Part shown: in pieces, positions 54,742-63,553 of the stretch
How the letters are laid out: every line of letters begins with the position of its first letter
How positions within the stretch are numbered: the stretch's first letter is position 1
DNA from: Arthrobacter sp. zg-Y1171
GTDB lineage: Bacteria; Actinomycetota; Actinomycetes; Actinomycetales; Micrococcaceae
Direction: 5' to 3'
Assembly (NCBI RefSeq): GCF_025244845.1
Contig: NZ_CP104264.1
Span: forward strand, 3,348,001 to 3,412,000
Length of the DNA stretch: 64,000 nucleotides
Translations under genes and position numbers: made by a program
Notes under the pieces: generated by a model
Seen by the model: the letters and a program-made list of their open reading frames with translations, nothing else
The model's database searches: none
What the model was told of the DNA's origin: nothing

Positions 54742-56403
54742 ATGGCCGAAAAGAACATAGCCCCCAGTACTACGCGTTCGAGTGTTGTGATGGCATCGGG
54801 AACCCTGGTTTCCCGTGTCCTTGGACTGGTCCGCACCGCCCTGTTGGCAATCGCCATCGGCAGCACCGGACTGGTCACCGATATCTTCAGCTCAGCGAAC
54901 GTGCTGCCGAACTTTATCTACCTGATGGTGGCCGGCGGTGTCTTCAACGCAGTGCTGGTTCCGCAGATCATCAAGGCGAGCAAGCGGCCTGACCGGGGCG
55001 CCGAGTACGTTTCCCGGATCCTCACGCTCTGCCTCCTCGTGCTCGCCGGCATAGCCCTCGTGGCCACGCTCGCGGCACCCGTGATCCTGTCCACGGTCCT
55101 GTCGCTGGGCCCGGACCAGCTGACGCTGGCGACCACCTTCGCCTACTGGCTTTTCCCGCAGATCTTCTTCTACGGCGCCTATGCGGTGATCGGGCAGATC
55201 CTCAACGCCAACGGCAGGTTCGGCGCCTATATGTGGGCGCCCGTGGTCAACAACATCATCGCGATCGCCGGCCTGCTCGTCTTCATTACGTTCATCGGCA
55301 GGGAGGAGACGTCGTCGTTCTCGCCGGAGAACTGGACTTCGCAGGCCACCCTCATCCTGGCCGGCAGCACCACCCTCGGCATTGTGATGCAGGCAGTGGT
55401 CCTGCTGGTCCCGCTGCGCCGCCTGGGCCTGGGGCTGCGTCCCTCGTTCGGGCTTCGCGGGGTGGGCCTGAGGGAAACCGGGAAGGTGGCCAAGTGGACG
55501 ATCATCACCATGCTCGTGGGCAACGGCGCTTACCTGGTCTACACGGCCGTGGCCACGATCGCCTCGGAAGCGCGGCCCGAATACCAAGCCATGGGCCGTG
55601 AGATTGCCGGGCAGATGAACCTGGAAACGGCGTCGATGCTGTACATCATTCCGCACTCGGTCATCACGTTGTCCCTCGCCACGGTGCTCTTCAACCAGAT
55701 GTCCCACGCCTATGCGGAGAAAAACTACGACGGCGTCCGGGAGACCCTTTCGCAGGGGCTCCGGGCCATCGGGGTGGCCACTGTCTTTTGCTCTGCGGTG
55801 CTGATTGTCCTGGCCGGACCGATCAGCATCTGGTTCAGCGGCGGATCGAATGTTTCCGCCGCGCTGCAGGCCCAGGTGCTGGTGCTGCTGGCCATCACCG
55901 CGCCCTTCCTCAGTGCCACCTTCCTGATGAACCGTGCCTTCTATGCCAACGAGGACGCGAAAACCCCGCTTGTTATGCAGCTGATCCTGTCGGCCTTCGG
56001 CATTGCGCTTGCCCTGGGGGCGGCCGCCCTGCCGGCGGACCAGATCATCTTCGCCCTGGCAATTGCCTATTCCCTGGGCAACGTCGCGGCCGTCGTCCTC
56101 AGCCATATTTTCCTCCGCCGCAGCCTCGGCGATTACGGCGGAGCCCGGGTCTTCGACGTCCATGTCCGGCTCGTGGTTGCCGCTTTGGCCGCCGGCGCCG
56201 TCGGTTCGGCCGCCTTGGCCCTGCTGGGCGGGTACTCGGCCGACGGCTTCGCCTGGCAGTCGGTGCCTTCCGCCACAGTGGTCCTGGTGGTCTGCGGCTC
56301 CCTGATGGCCGTGGCGTACTACTTCATGCTGCGGGTTCTGAAGGTCTCCGAGCTGGACGCGTTCCTGGCACCGCTCCTTGCCAAACTCCGGCGGACTCCC
56401 TAA
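54742..56403 (+). CDS. murJ: lipid II flippase MurJ
   Basis: A 553-residue membrane protein with about 14 helices. The conserved MurJ start GTLVSRVLGLVRTALLAIAIG is present, as are the central cavity sequences (GAYAVIGQILNANGRFGAYMWAPVVNNI). It flips lipid II across the membrane for peptidoglycan synthesis. In some actinobacteria MurJ is fused to a pseudokinase and a carbohydrate-binding domain. Here it ends after the membrane part, and the next gene supplies the pseudokinase-like and discoidin-like domains. Confidence 0.96.
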   Translation: MAEKNIAPSTTRSSVVMASGTLVSRVLGLVRTALLAIAIGSTGLVTDIFSSANVLPNFIYLMVAGGVFNAVLVPQIIKASKRPDRGAEYVSRILTLCLLVLAGIALVATLAAPVILSTVLSLGPDQLTLATTFAYWLFPQIFFYGAYAVIGQILNANGRFGAYMWAPVVNNIIAIAGLLVFITFIGREETSSFSPENWTSQATLILAGSTTLGIVMQAVVLLVPLRRLGLGLRPSFGLRGVGLRETGKVAKWTIITMLVGNGAYLVYTAVATIASEARPEYQAMGREIAGQMNLETASMLYIIPHSVITLSLATVLFNQMSHAYAEKNYDGVRETLSQGLRAIGVATVFCSAVLIVLAGPISIWFSGGSNVSAALQAQVLVLLAITAPFLSATFLMNRAFYANEDAKTPLVMQLILSAFGIALALGAAALPADQIIFALAIAYSLGNVAAVVLSHIFLRRSLGDYGGARVFDVHVRLVVAALAAGAVGSAALALLGGYSADGFAWQSVPSATVVLVVCGSLMAVAYYFMLRVLKVSELDAFLAPLLAKLRRTP

Positions 56404-56569
56404 AGTGCCGCTTCCGGCATTCTGCTTTCGGCACGGGTAGCATGGGAACAAAGCAGGCAGTTCAGGACTGCGGCAGCCGGCCGTGTTCCGTGTCCGTGAA
56501 CGAACATCCGAGTACGCAATGTCAGATAAGCCTGACGCAGTCTTATTGCCGTTTTCATGGGAGGAACAC

Positions 56570-58072
56570 GTGCCACAGTCCGTAGACGTCGGTTCAGTGC
56601 TGGGCGGACGTTACAAGGTGACAGCCCTTGTACTCGCTTCAGCTGAGCAGGACATGGTGCTCGATGGTGTGGACCAGGTCCTGAACCGTTCCGTCAGCAT
56701 CCTCGTAGCCGCCCCCATGAATGCCAGCCAGGTCTCGGCAAGCGCCCGCGAAATCGCCACCGGTGAACGCCATGGCAATGTCCAGGTGCTGGATTTGGGC
56801 GTCAGCGACGGCCGCACGTACCTGATCACGAATACCGCCAGCGCGGCGGATCTCCTGGATCTCGTGATTGAGCGCGATGCCCCCTACGTCGAGCCTTTCT
56901 TCACCGACACCCTGGGCTCGGAAATCTTCGGCATGCCCCGTTCCCGCGAACCGGAAACCGTCGAAGAAGACCGCTACGTCGAACATGAGGAGCGCGAGCC
57001 GCGCAAGCCGCTGCTCTCCGGGTCGCACAAGCCCAAGCTCCCCCGGTTCGGACGCAACGCTGCTGCTGCCGGAGCCGGGGCTGCTGCCGGAACCGGAGCC
57101 GGGGCCGCTGCGGCGGAGCGCGATCTTCAGTTCGGCGAGGCCGCCGACGCTCCGGCAGAGGCCGCCACCGGCGGTGCCAACGTTCCCCCGGCTCCCACTA
57201 CCCGGCCCAAGCAGTCCGCCGCAGAAGCCCGGCCGGCAAAGGTCACCAAGTGGGAAGATGACGAGCCCCAGTCGGCACCGGTTCCGGAACGGAACTCCCG
57301 CTCTGCGTCGACCTTCCCCAAGTCCGCCCTGGCGGCAGGCGGTTACGACGATGACGGCTACGGGTACGGCGATCCGGACGACGACTACGAAGAGGACAGC
57401 GCCGAGGAGAAGCCGAACCGCAAGTCCGGCCGCGTGCTTATCGGAGCGGTCCTGAGCCTCGTGCTTGTCCTCGCAGTGGTGCTGGCGGTTTCCCAGCTGG
57501 GCAAAATGGGCGATATCTTCGGATCCGACCCGGAAGCCGGTGCATCCACCGCCCCCACGCAGGAGGCTGCACAGGCCGCCCCGAGCGCGGACGCCGCCGC
57601 ACCTGCACCGGCACCGGAGATTGCAGGCATCACACGTCTGGTTCCAGGCAATCCGCAGCTTGATTCGGCCAACGACGGCGCGCTGCCGCAGATCATCGAC
57701 GGCAACCCGTCCTCGTACTGGTCCAGCTACGTCTACGCCAGTGACACGTTCGGCGGGCTCGCCCCCAGCTTGGCCTTGGTGGTGGACCTGGGTGCGGATT
57801 CGGCGGTCAACGAGGTCAACATCACCCAGCTGAACGGCACGGGCGGCAGCTTCTCCGTAATGCTCAACGACACTCCGGACCTGGAGGGTGCGACGTCGGT
57901 TGCCCAGAGCGGCTTTACCGGTCCCACCACCAGCATTCCGGTGCCGAAGACGGATGGCCAGGCTGCCACTGCCCGCTACGTGATCGTCAACTTCACGCAG
58001 CTGCCCCGGCTTAACGGGGTCCAGGCTGCTTACCCGTGGGGACTCAGGATCGCCGAAATCGGCGTGTCCTGA
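56570..58072 (+). CDS. pseudokinase / transmembrane / discoidin-like protein next to MurJ
   Basis: A 500-residue protein. The N-terminal residues read LGGRYKVTALVLASAEQDMV, a kinase N-lobe without the glycine-rich loop and without the VAVK-type lysine, so it is a likely pseudokinase remnant. A long disordered Ala/Pro/Glu/Asp region follows, then a single transmembrane helix (about residues 288-309, VLIGAVLSLVLVLAVVLAVSQ) and an extracytoplasmic F5/8 discoidin-like domain with DGNPSSYWSS. GGGAGGAAC precedes the GTG at 56570. It resembles the C-terminal half of mycobacterial MviN as a separate gene. Confidence 0.78.
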   Translation: MPQSVDVGSVLGGRYKVTALVLASAEQDMVLDGVDQVLNRSVSILVAAPMNASQVSASAREIATGERHGNVQVLDLGVSDGRTYLITNTASAADLLDLVIERDAPYVEPFFTDTLGSEIFGMPRSREPETVEEDRYVEHEEREPRKPLLSGSHKPKLPRFGRNAAAAGAGAAAGTGAGAAAAERDLQFGEAADAPAEAATGGANVPPAPTTRPKQSAAEARPAKVTKWEDDEPQSAPVPERNSRSASTFPKSALAAGGYDDDGYGYGDPDDDYEEDSAEEKPNRKSGRVLIGAVLSLVLVLAVVLAVSQLGKMGDIFGSDPEAGASTAPTQEAAQAAPSADAAAPAPAPEIAGITRLVPGNPQLDSANDGALPQIIDGNPSSYWSSYVYASDTFGGLAPSLALVVDLGADSAVNEVNITQLNGTGGSFSVMLNDTPDLEGATSVAQSGFTGPTTSIPVPKTDGQAATARYVIVNFTQLPRLNGVQAAYPWGLRIAEIGVS

Positions 58073-58174
58073 CTACTACGCTCCGGACCGGCCGTCCGGC
58101 TGTGATGAGCATGTCCAGCGCCGGGCTGCCGGAATAAGCTGGACCCGGTATCCGTTGTGCCGGGTGATCCACTT

Positions 58175-58209
58175 ATGAACCGGTCCTTTCGGATCGGTCC
58201 GTATTTTTA
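58175..58209 (+). terminator. weak terminator-like hairpin before trxB
   Basis: ACCGGTCC and GGATCGGT pair with one wobble around a TTTC loop, followed by a T-rich tail (GTATTTTTAG). It would end transcription of the pseudokinase gene about 40 bp before trxB. Confidence 0.4.
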
Positions 58210-58250
58210 GTTCGACACTGTAGTTCAACAAGGAAGAGGAACACCCCCCA

Positions 58251-59294
58251 GTGAGCACCGCAAACTCCGTTGCCACAGACGGCGCCGCTGCTGCCGGCGA
58301 CGTCCGCGAGGTCATCATCGTCGGTTCCGGCCCTTCCGGATACACGGCAGCCGTTTACGCGGCACGTGCCAATCTGAAGCCGCTCCTGATTGCGAGCTCC
58401 GTCACCGCCGGTGGGGAGCTCATGAACACCACCGATGTGGAGAACTTCCCCGGCTTCCCCGAAGGCGTCATGGGGCCGGACCTGATGGCCAACTTCGAAA
58501 AGCAGGCCGCCCGTTTCGGCACCGAAATCCTTTTCGAGGACGTCACCGAGGTGGACCTGACCGGCGACATCAAAACGGTGACGATCGGCACGGGCGAGAC
58601 CTTCCGCGCCCGCGCAGTCATCATCTCCACCGGGTCCGCCTACCGTGAACTGGGACTGCCGGACGAGAAGCGCCTTTCCGGCCGCGGTGTCAGCTGGTGT
58701 GCTACCTGCGACGGCTTCTTCTTCAAGGGCCAGGACATCGCCGTCATCGGCGGCGGCGACTCCGCTTTGGAGGAAGCACTGTTCCTGACCAAGTTCGCTT
58801 CTTCGGTAACCGTGGTGCACCGCCGCGACAGCCTGCGGGCCTCCAAGATCATGCAGGAGCGGGCCCTTTCCCACGAGAAGATCCGCTTCGCCTGGGATTC
58901 TGAAGTAGCCGCCATCCGCGGCGAGGACAAGGTCACCGGCCTCGTGCTGCGCAGCACCAAGGACGGTTCCGAATCCGAGCTTGCCGTCACGGGTGTGTTC
59001 GTGGCCATCGGCAACGACCCCCGGGTGGACCTGGTCCGCGGCCAGCTTGAACTGACCGAGGAGGGCACCATCGCGGTCCTCGGACGCACCTCCAAGACGT
59101 CCCTTCCGGGCGTCTTCGCGGCCGGCGACGTCATCGATCCGACCTACCGGCAGGCCATCACCGCGTCGGGCTCCGGCTGTGTGGCCGCCGTCGACGTCGA
59201 ACACTACCTCGCCGATCTGGGCGATTCCGTCCCCACCGCGGCGGAGGTCCCCACCCCGCCGTCCGAGGCTGTTTCCGAACACGCAGCCCTCTAA
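58251..59294 (+). CDS. trxB: thioredoxin-disulfide reductase
   Basis: A 347-residue flavoprotein. The FAD motif IIVGSGPSGYTAAVYAARA, redox centre WCATC (VSWCATCDGFF) and NADP motif IGGGDSALEEALFL are clear. It transfers electrons from NADPH to thioredoxin. The start is a GTG preceded by AGAGGAAC, slightly distant. A 40-residue C-terminal tail follows the catalytic core. The trxA gene follows 27 bp later, and the two likely form an operon. Confidence 0.97.
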   Translation: MSTANSVATDGAAAAGDVREVIIVGSGPSGYTAAVYAARANLKPLLIASSVTAGGELMNTTDVENFPGFPEGVMGPDLMANFEKQAARFGTEILFEDVTEVDLTGDIKTVTIGTGETFRARAVIISTGSAYRELGLPDEKRLSGRGVSWCATCDGFFFKGQDIAVIGGGDSALEEALFLTKFASSVTVVHRRDSLRASKIMQERALSHEKIRFAWDSEVAAIRGEDKVTGLVLRSTKDGSESELAVTGVFVAIGNDPRVDLVRGQLELTEEGTIAVLGRTSKTSLPGVFAAGDVIDPTYRQAITASGSGCVAAVDVEHYLADLGDSVPTAAEVPTPPSEAVSEHAAL

Positions 59295-59321
59295 TTCCGT
59301 TCCTCGCTTAGGAGAGCAAAA

Positions 59322-59648
59322 ATGAGCAGTGCAAAAGCAGTAACCGATGCTTCTTTCGGTACCGATGTCCTGACCGCGGACAAGCCCGTAATCGTGGACT
59401 TCTGGGCTGAATGGTGCGGCCCGTGCCGCATGCTGTCCCCCATCCTCGACGACATTGCCGCCCAGTACAGCGACAAGGTGGACGTTGTGAAGGTGAACGT
59501 GGATGAAAACCCCGCGATCGCCGCTCAGTACGGCATCACCTCCATCCCGGCGGTGTACGTGTTCCAGGGCGGTGAGGTTGCGGCGACTTCCATCGGCGCA
59601 AAGCCGAAGCAGGTCCTGGAGCAGGAATTCGCGGCCTTCCTGAAGTAA
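59322..59648 (+). CDS. trxA: thioredoxin
   Basis: A 108-residue thioredoxin of standard length with the redox motif AEWCGPCRM and the cis-proline segment ITSIPAVYVF. It reduces protein disulfides using electrons from the adjacent reductase. AGGAGAG lies before the ATG. cwlM follows 6 bp later, so the genes are likely co-transcribed. Confidence 0.98.
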   Translation: MSSAKAVTDASFGTDVLTADKPVIVDFWAEWCGPCRMLSPILDDIAAQYSDKVDVVKVNVDENPAIAAQYGITSIPAVYVFQGGEVAATSIGAKPKQVLEQEFAAFLK

Positions 59649-59654
59649 ACAGCA

Positions 59655-60848
59655 ATGAGTGTGCATGGTGAAAGCCTGCGGAGGCTGGATGCCAGCCGGC
59701 GTGTGGTGGCGCTTCGTGAAGCGCTGCTGCGCGCCGGCGTCACCCTGTCCTACCTGGCACCGGACGCGGTAAACGATCCGACCATTTTCGATGACCACGT
59801 TGACGCGGCGGTCCGCGCGTTCCAGCAGAGCCGAGGCCTGATTGTCGACGGCGTTGCCGGTCCGGACACCCAGCGGGCCTTGTCCGAAGCGCAGTTCCGC
59901 TTTGGCGACCGGACGCTGAACTATGTTGAGGGCGGGCAGCTGCGGGGCGACGACGTCGCCGAACTCCAGCGCCACCTGTCCCACCTGGGGTTCTACTACG
60001 GCCACATCGACGGCAGTTTCGGGGTGCGTACCCGCTACGCCGTGGCCGAGCTGCAGCAGAACCTCGGGCTGCCGGGCACCGGTGTGTGCGACGCCGACAC
60101 CATGCGTTCCATGTCCCGCGTGAACCGCGCCATCTCGCCCAGCCAGGCGTTCGCCCTGCGCGACTACGAACGGCTGGACCGATCCACCGCGGCCCTGCGC
60201 GGACGTGTTATCTCCGTGAACATCGGCCGTGCGCGGCTGGTGTCTCCGCACGGCGTCGAGCGGCTCAGCGGGGATCCGCTGACCGAGCTGCTGGTCACCA
60301 CTGACATCGCCGGGCGTGTAGAACGCATCCTGCGTGAATTCGGTGCCCGGCTGGTTCCGCAGCAAAGCGGTGCGGCCACCGAATCGGGGTCTCGGCGGAA
60401 CGTGCCCAGCCTGAACCTGGATATCCATTGTGACTGGCTGGACCAGCAGGCCGCCTCGGGGATGGCTGCCTACTACTGGGGCCTACCCGGTACCGGTGAG
60501 GCACGCTCCCCCATCGGCCACAGGGCCGCCGTCCTGCTTTTGAAGGAACTGGGTGCCCGTACCGACTTGGACAATCTGGGCGTGCATGCCCGGACCTGGG
60601 ACACGCTCAAGGTGCCCGGTGTACCCTCCGTGGGCCTCGATCTGGGCTACCTCAGCAATGCGCACGACGCCGAGCGCCTCGCCGATCCGGTTTTCCGCCA
60701 GACGGTTGCCGATTCAATCGTGATTGGCATCCAGCGCCTGTACCTCCTCGAGGAGGAGGACCAGCCCACGGGCACCCTGGCTTTGGACGACGTCCTCAAG
60801 TTCAACCCGACGGAAGAGCCGGCTACCAGGCGGGTTTCCGGCCTCTAG
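59655..60848 (+). CDS. cwlM: CwlM-like protein: two peptidoglycan-binding domains plus degenerate amidase_3
   Basis: A 397-residue cytoplasmic protein without signal peptide. Two PGBD-like domains lie at about residues 17-85 and 95-155, and an Amidase_3-type domain at about 183-365. The first zinc motif is lost: ISVNIGRARLV stands where DPGHGG should be, while His258 (LDIHCD) is kept and the catalytic glutamate position reads Asp329 (VGLDLGYLSN). This fits mycobacterial CwlM, a non-enzymatic MurA regulator phosphorylated near its C terminus. Thr372/Thr374 here follow an acidic run. It ends sharing CTAG with the convergent gene. Confidence 0.88.
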   Translation: MSVHGESLRRLDASRRVVALREALLRAGVTLSYLAPDAVNDPTIFDDHVDAAVRAFQQSRGLIVDGVAGPDTQRALSEAQFRFGDRTLNYVEGGQLRGDDVAELQRHLSHLGFYYGHIDGSFGVRTRYAVAELQQNLGLPGTGVCDADTMRSMSRVNRAISPSQAFALRDYERLDRSTAALRGRVISVNIGRARLVSPHGVERLSGDPLTELLVTTDIAGRVERILREFGARLVPQQSGAATESGSRRNVPSLNLDIHCDWLDQQAASGMAAYYWGLPGTGEARSPIGHRAAVLLLKELGARTDLDNLGVHARTWDTLKVPGVPSVGLDLGYLSNAHDAERLADPVFRQTVADSIVIGIQRLYLLEEEDQPTGTLALDDVLKFNPTEEPATRRVSGL

Positions 60849-61519
60849 GCCGTTCTGCCGCTTTTCCCGGCGCTGATGAACCCCTGCGCATAGCGTTCCG
60901 CAGCTGTCGGGGAGCGGAGCAGGTGTTCATCAACCTGGAAATCTTCGCCCTCCAGCAGCGCGGCGGTTTCCGGGATGTCGTGGAGGTAGCCCGTGAGTTC
61001 CACGGCATGTCCGTAGGCCGTCGTTATTCGACGGGAACCCGTTCCTGCCTGAAAACCCAACAGGAGCCGGCCGCCGGGACGCAGGATCCGTCGAAACTCG
61101 GCGAAAACCGCCGGCAGCCCTGCAGACGGGGTATGGATAATCGAATACCAGGCCAGCACCCCCTGAAATGACCCGTCGCCGTAGGGCAACGAGGACATCG
61201 CCGTGACCTCGAATCTCCGATGCGGATGTGCCTTCCGGGCCTGCCGGACCATGCCTGCGGAAATGTCGCACCCTTCGATGGCCAGCGGCGCCAGGGTGTC
61301 GAGATAGGTAATCATTCGGCCGGCTCCGCACCCCGCGTCCAGGACGGCTGCCCCGGACGGCAGTGAACCGGCGAACCTGCGCACCATGGCCAAGTCCTGC
61401 TCGTCCTCCGGGTCTCCCTCCCTGCCGGCAGTGGGGATCAGCTCCGCGTAGGCCTGGGAAACAAGGTTGTAGGCCCGGGCGTCGGCGCCGGGGACACTGT
61501 GCAGGGCTCCCTCGTTCAT
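60845..61519 (-). CDS. class I SAM-dependent methyltransferase
   Basis: A 224-residue methyltransferase. The SAM loop motif AVLDAGCGAGRMITYLD is followed by the usual EGCDISAGMVRQA and LAWYSIIHTPSAGLPAVF. The substrate is unknown and could be a small molecule. The ATG at 61519 was chosen because it gives the usual short N terminus; sequence upstream has no family similarity. It converges on cwlM, the two stop codons sharing the palindrome CTAG, and is divergent from the DUF1116 gene. Confidence 0.9.
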   Translation of the reverse strand: MNEGALHSVPGADARAYNLVSQAYAELIPTAGREGDPEDEQDLAMVRRFAGSLPSGAAVLDAGCGAGRMITYLDTLAPLAIEGCDISAGMVRQARKAHPHRRFEVTAMSSLPYGDGSFQGVLAWYSIIHTPSAGLPAVFAEFRRILRPGGRLLLGFQAGTGSRRITTAYGHAVELTGYLHDIPETAALLEGEDFQVDEHLLRSPTAAERYAQGFISAGKSGRTA

Positions 61520-61593
61520 CGCACCAACGTACCGTGCCGTATGCCATGCTTCTGGCATGACGGTCCGGGGAATGCCATGGCGACGGAAATAAT

Positions 61594-62853
61594 GTGACGA
61601 CGACGACAAGGGATGCTTCCCGACTCTCTGCCAACGAAGCAGCTGTCGCGGCAATGCTTTCCGCGGAGCCCGAGTTGATCGACGTTCTCCCGGCCCTGGA
61701 GGCGGTTCCGGGCATGGCCAATGACATCATCCTCGTCTCGGGTCCGCTGATGCGGTGGCAGGATTACACGGGTTGCCAACGCTTGGCGGTTGTCGGTGCG
61801 GCTGTATTCGAAGGACTTGCGGCCTCTCCGGCAGAGGCTGACGGCTTGCTCCGCTCCGGCGCGATCCGGCTGGCCTCCTGCCACGAGTACGGTGCCGTAG
61901 GTTCGCTTACGGGCGTTTGTTCCGCCTCCATGCCCGTACTGGTTGTACAGGACCGCCTGTCCGGGCGCACCGCTACATGCAGGATGAATGAAGGCGCGGG
62001 CACGCGGGCCCTTACATTCGGCTCCCAGGGACCAGCAGTCACCGCCAATCTGGCCCGCATCAGGGACCGAGTGCCGCCTGCCCTGGCTCGTATCCTCCGG
62101 GCATCTCCGATACCGCTCCTGCCGATCATGGCCCAGGCGCTGGCCATGGGCGACGAACTGCACGGCAGGCAGACTGCCGCCGGGCTGCTGTTCCGGAACG
62201 CCGTCCTGGAACGCCTCCTCCACCTCCGGGGCAATGCCCCGGAATCCGCTGCGTTGCTGGCCTACCTCGACACAGCGGAATTCCATTTCCTGCACGTCGC
62301 GATGGCAGCCGCAAAGGTTATTGCGGACACAGCAGACTCAATTCCGGGGAGCTCAATCGTCACGGCGATGGCGATGAATGAGAAGGAGTTCGCAGTCAGG
62401 GTTTCCGGCTTGCCGGGCCAGTGGTTCCGCGCGCCCCTACCGCCGATCTCCGGGTTTCCCGGAAGAATCATGGTGCCCTGGACGCCCGCCGATCTGGGGT
62501 ACAGCGGTGGTGACAGCTTGATTATGGAAACGCTGGGGCTGGGCGGCGCTGCTGCGGCGGCGGCTCCTGCCCTGAGTCCGGTCTCCGTCGGGACTCCGGC
62601 GCAAATGATGGAACTGACGAGCTCCCTGTACGCGGTTGCATCGTCGGAGCACCCGACGATGCGGATTCCGGCACTGGGCGGGCGCGGGGTCCCTTGGGGT
62701 ATGGACGCTGCCGCGATCGTGGAGCGCCGCCTCGTACCTCCGGTGCACATCGGGGCGACCCTGCGCAGCGGTGGACTTGCCGGCGCGATTTATTTCACCC
62801 CGCCACTGCAACCCTTTATCGACGCAACCGAGCGCCTGCAGTCAATCGTCTGA
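61594..62853 (+). CDS. DUF1116 protein (YlbE/AllG-like)
   Basis: A 419-residue protein. Landmarks match DUF1116: LPALEAVPGMANDIILVSGPL near the start, LLPIMAQALAMGDELHGRQTA, FHFLHVAMAAAKVIADTA and GDSLIMETLGLGGAAAAAAPALS. Enterobacterial members (YlbE, AllG) sit with FdrA, AllH and carbamate kinase in oxamate/allantoin breakdown. None of those partners is here. The start is a GTG with GGAAAT upstream. It is divergent from the methyltransferase and ends before an ArsR-type regulator gene. Function in this setting is open. Confidence 0.82.
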   Translation: MTTTTRDASRLSANEAAVAAMLSAEPELIDVLPALEAVPGMANDIILVSGPLMRWQDYTGCQRLAVVGAAVFEGLAASPAEADGLLRSGAIRLASCHEYGAVGSLTGVCSASMPVLVVQDRLSGRTATCRMNEGAGTRALTFGSQGPAVTANLARIRDRVPPALARILRASPIPLLPIMAQALAMGDELHGRQTAAGLLFRNAVLERLLHLRGNAPESAALLAYLDTAEFHFLHVAMAAAKVIADTADSIPGSSIVTAMAMNEKEFAVRVSGLPGQWFRAPLPPISGFPGRIMVPWTPADLGYSGGDSLIMETLGLGGAAAAAAPALSPVSVGTPAQMMELTSSLYAVASSEHPTMRIPALGGRGVPWGMDAAAIVERRLVPPVHIGATLRSGGLAGAIYFTPPLQPFIDATERLQSIV

Positions 62854-62930
62854 TCCGTTTCACGTGAAACAACACGTTTCCTGCCGCCGCGCAGCCCGGC
62901 GTCGTCGTCCGATATGACCCACCTAAACCC

Positions 62931-63494
62931 TCAAGGGTTGCCCTCAGCGGCTCTTTCCGGATTCTGCTCCGGGTGCCGATCAGGATGGATGGCCATAAAG
63001 ACCGAGTAGTGGGTGCTGCCCTCAGGAGGTTCTTCGGCCTCGAACTCATCCAGCAGGTCCTGCACACGTTCGAGGAGCCGGGCATGTCCTTCTTCCGTGA
63101 GGCGTACACCCAGCCGGGAGATTCCGACCTGATCCGATGCAGGGAGCTGTCCCACCTCGGACACGAACGCACCGATCATTGCGCCCCGCAAGCGCAGATC
63201 CCGGCCGTCGAGATTCAACCGCCACGACTTCCCCGTGGCACGGTAGGGAATCTCATATGCGCCACTCGGTCCGGACCGCGCCTCTTGGGGTTCGAGGAAG
63301 CCTGCCGAGACCAGCTTGCGGACGTGATAGAGCACCGTTGCCGGGTTGGCGGCGAGCATGGTTGCAATTTCCTTGTTGGTCAGCTGCTCTTTCATGCAGA
63401 GCCGCAAAATGCGGATACGCGTTGCCGAGGCAAGGGCCTTCGCCTCTTCCTCACTCGCTGACCGCCGAGGGACCTGGCCGCTCTCGTCTGTCAT
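62931..63494 (-). CDS. ArsR-like (HTH_20) transcriptional regulator
   Basis: A 187-residue regulator. A winged helix at about residues 14-85 contains RIRILRLCMKEQLTNKEIATML and NPATVLYHVRKLVSAGFLEP, the ArsR/HTH_20 pattern. A C-terminal about 100-residue effector part follows. It is divergent from an MFS transporter, with four evenly spaced TTGA/TCAA half-sites between. It likely represses that transporter. No metal-binding cysteine motif (CxC) of classical ArsR proteins is visible. Confidence 0.87.
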   Translation of the reverse strand: MTDESGQVPRRSASEEEAKALASATRIRILRLCMKEQLTNKEIATMLAANPATVLYHVRKLVSAGFLEPQEARSGPSGAYEIPYRATGKSWRLNLDGRDLRLRGAMIGAFVSEVGQLPASDQVGISRLGVRLTEEGHARLLERVQDLLDEFEAEEPPEGSTHYSVFMAIHPDRHPEQNPERAAEGNP

Positions 63495-63516
63495 GTGTGC
63501 AGAATACCAGAGGGCT

Positions 63517-63549
63517 ATTGACAAATATCAATCGATTGACCAGAGTCAA
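63517..63549. promoter_or_regulatory. operator array of four TTGA/TCAA half-sites
   Basis: Half-sites start at 63518 (TTGA), 63528 (TCAA), 63536 (TTGA) and 63546 (TCAA), with offsets 10, 8 and 10. They make ATTGA-N6-TCAAT, the central palindrome TCAATCGATTGA (63528-63539) and TTGAC-N4-GTCAA. They lie between the ArsR-like gene and the MFS start and fit a dimeric or tetrameric repressor. Confidence 0.7.
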
Positions 63550-63553
63550 CCGC

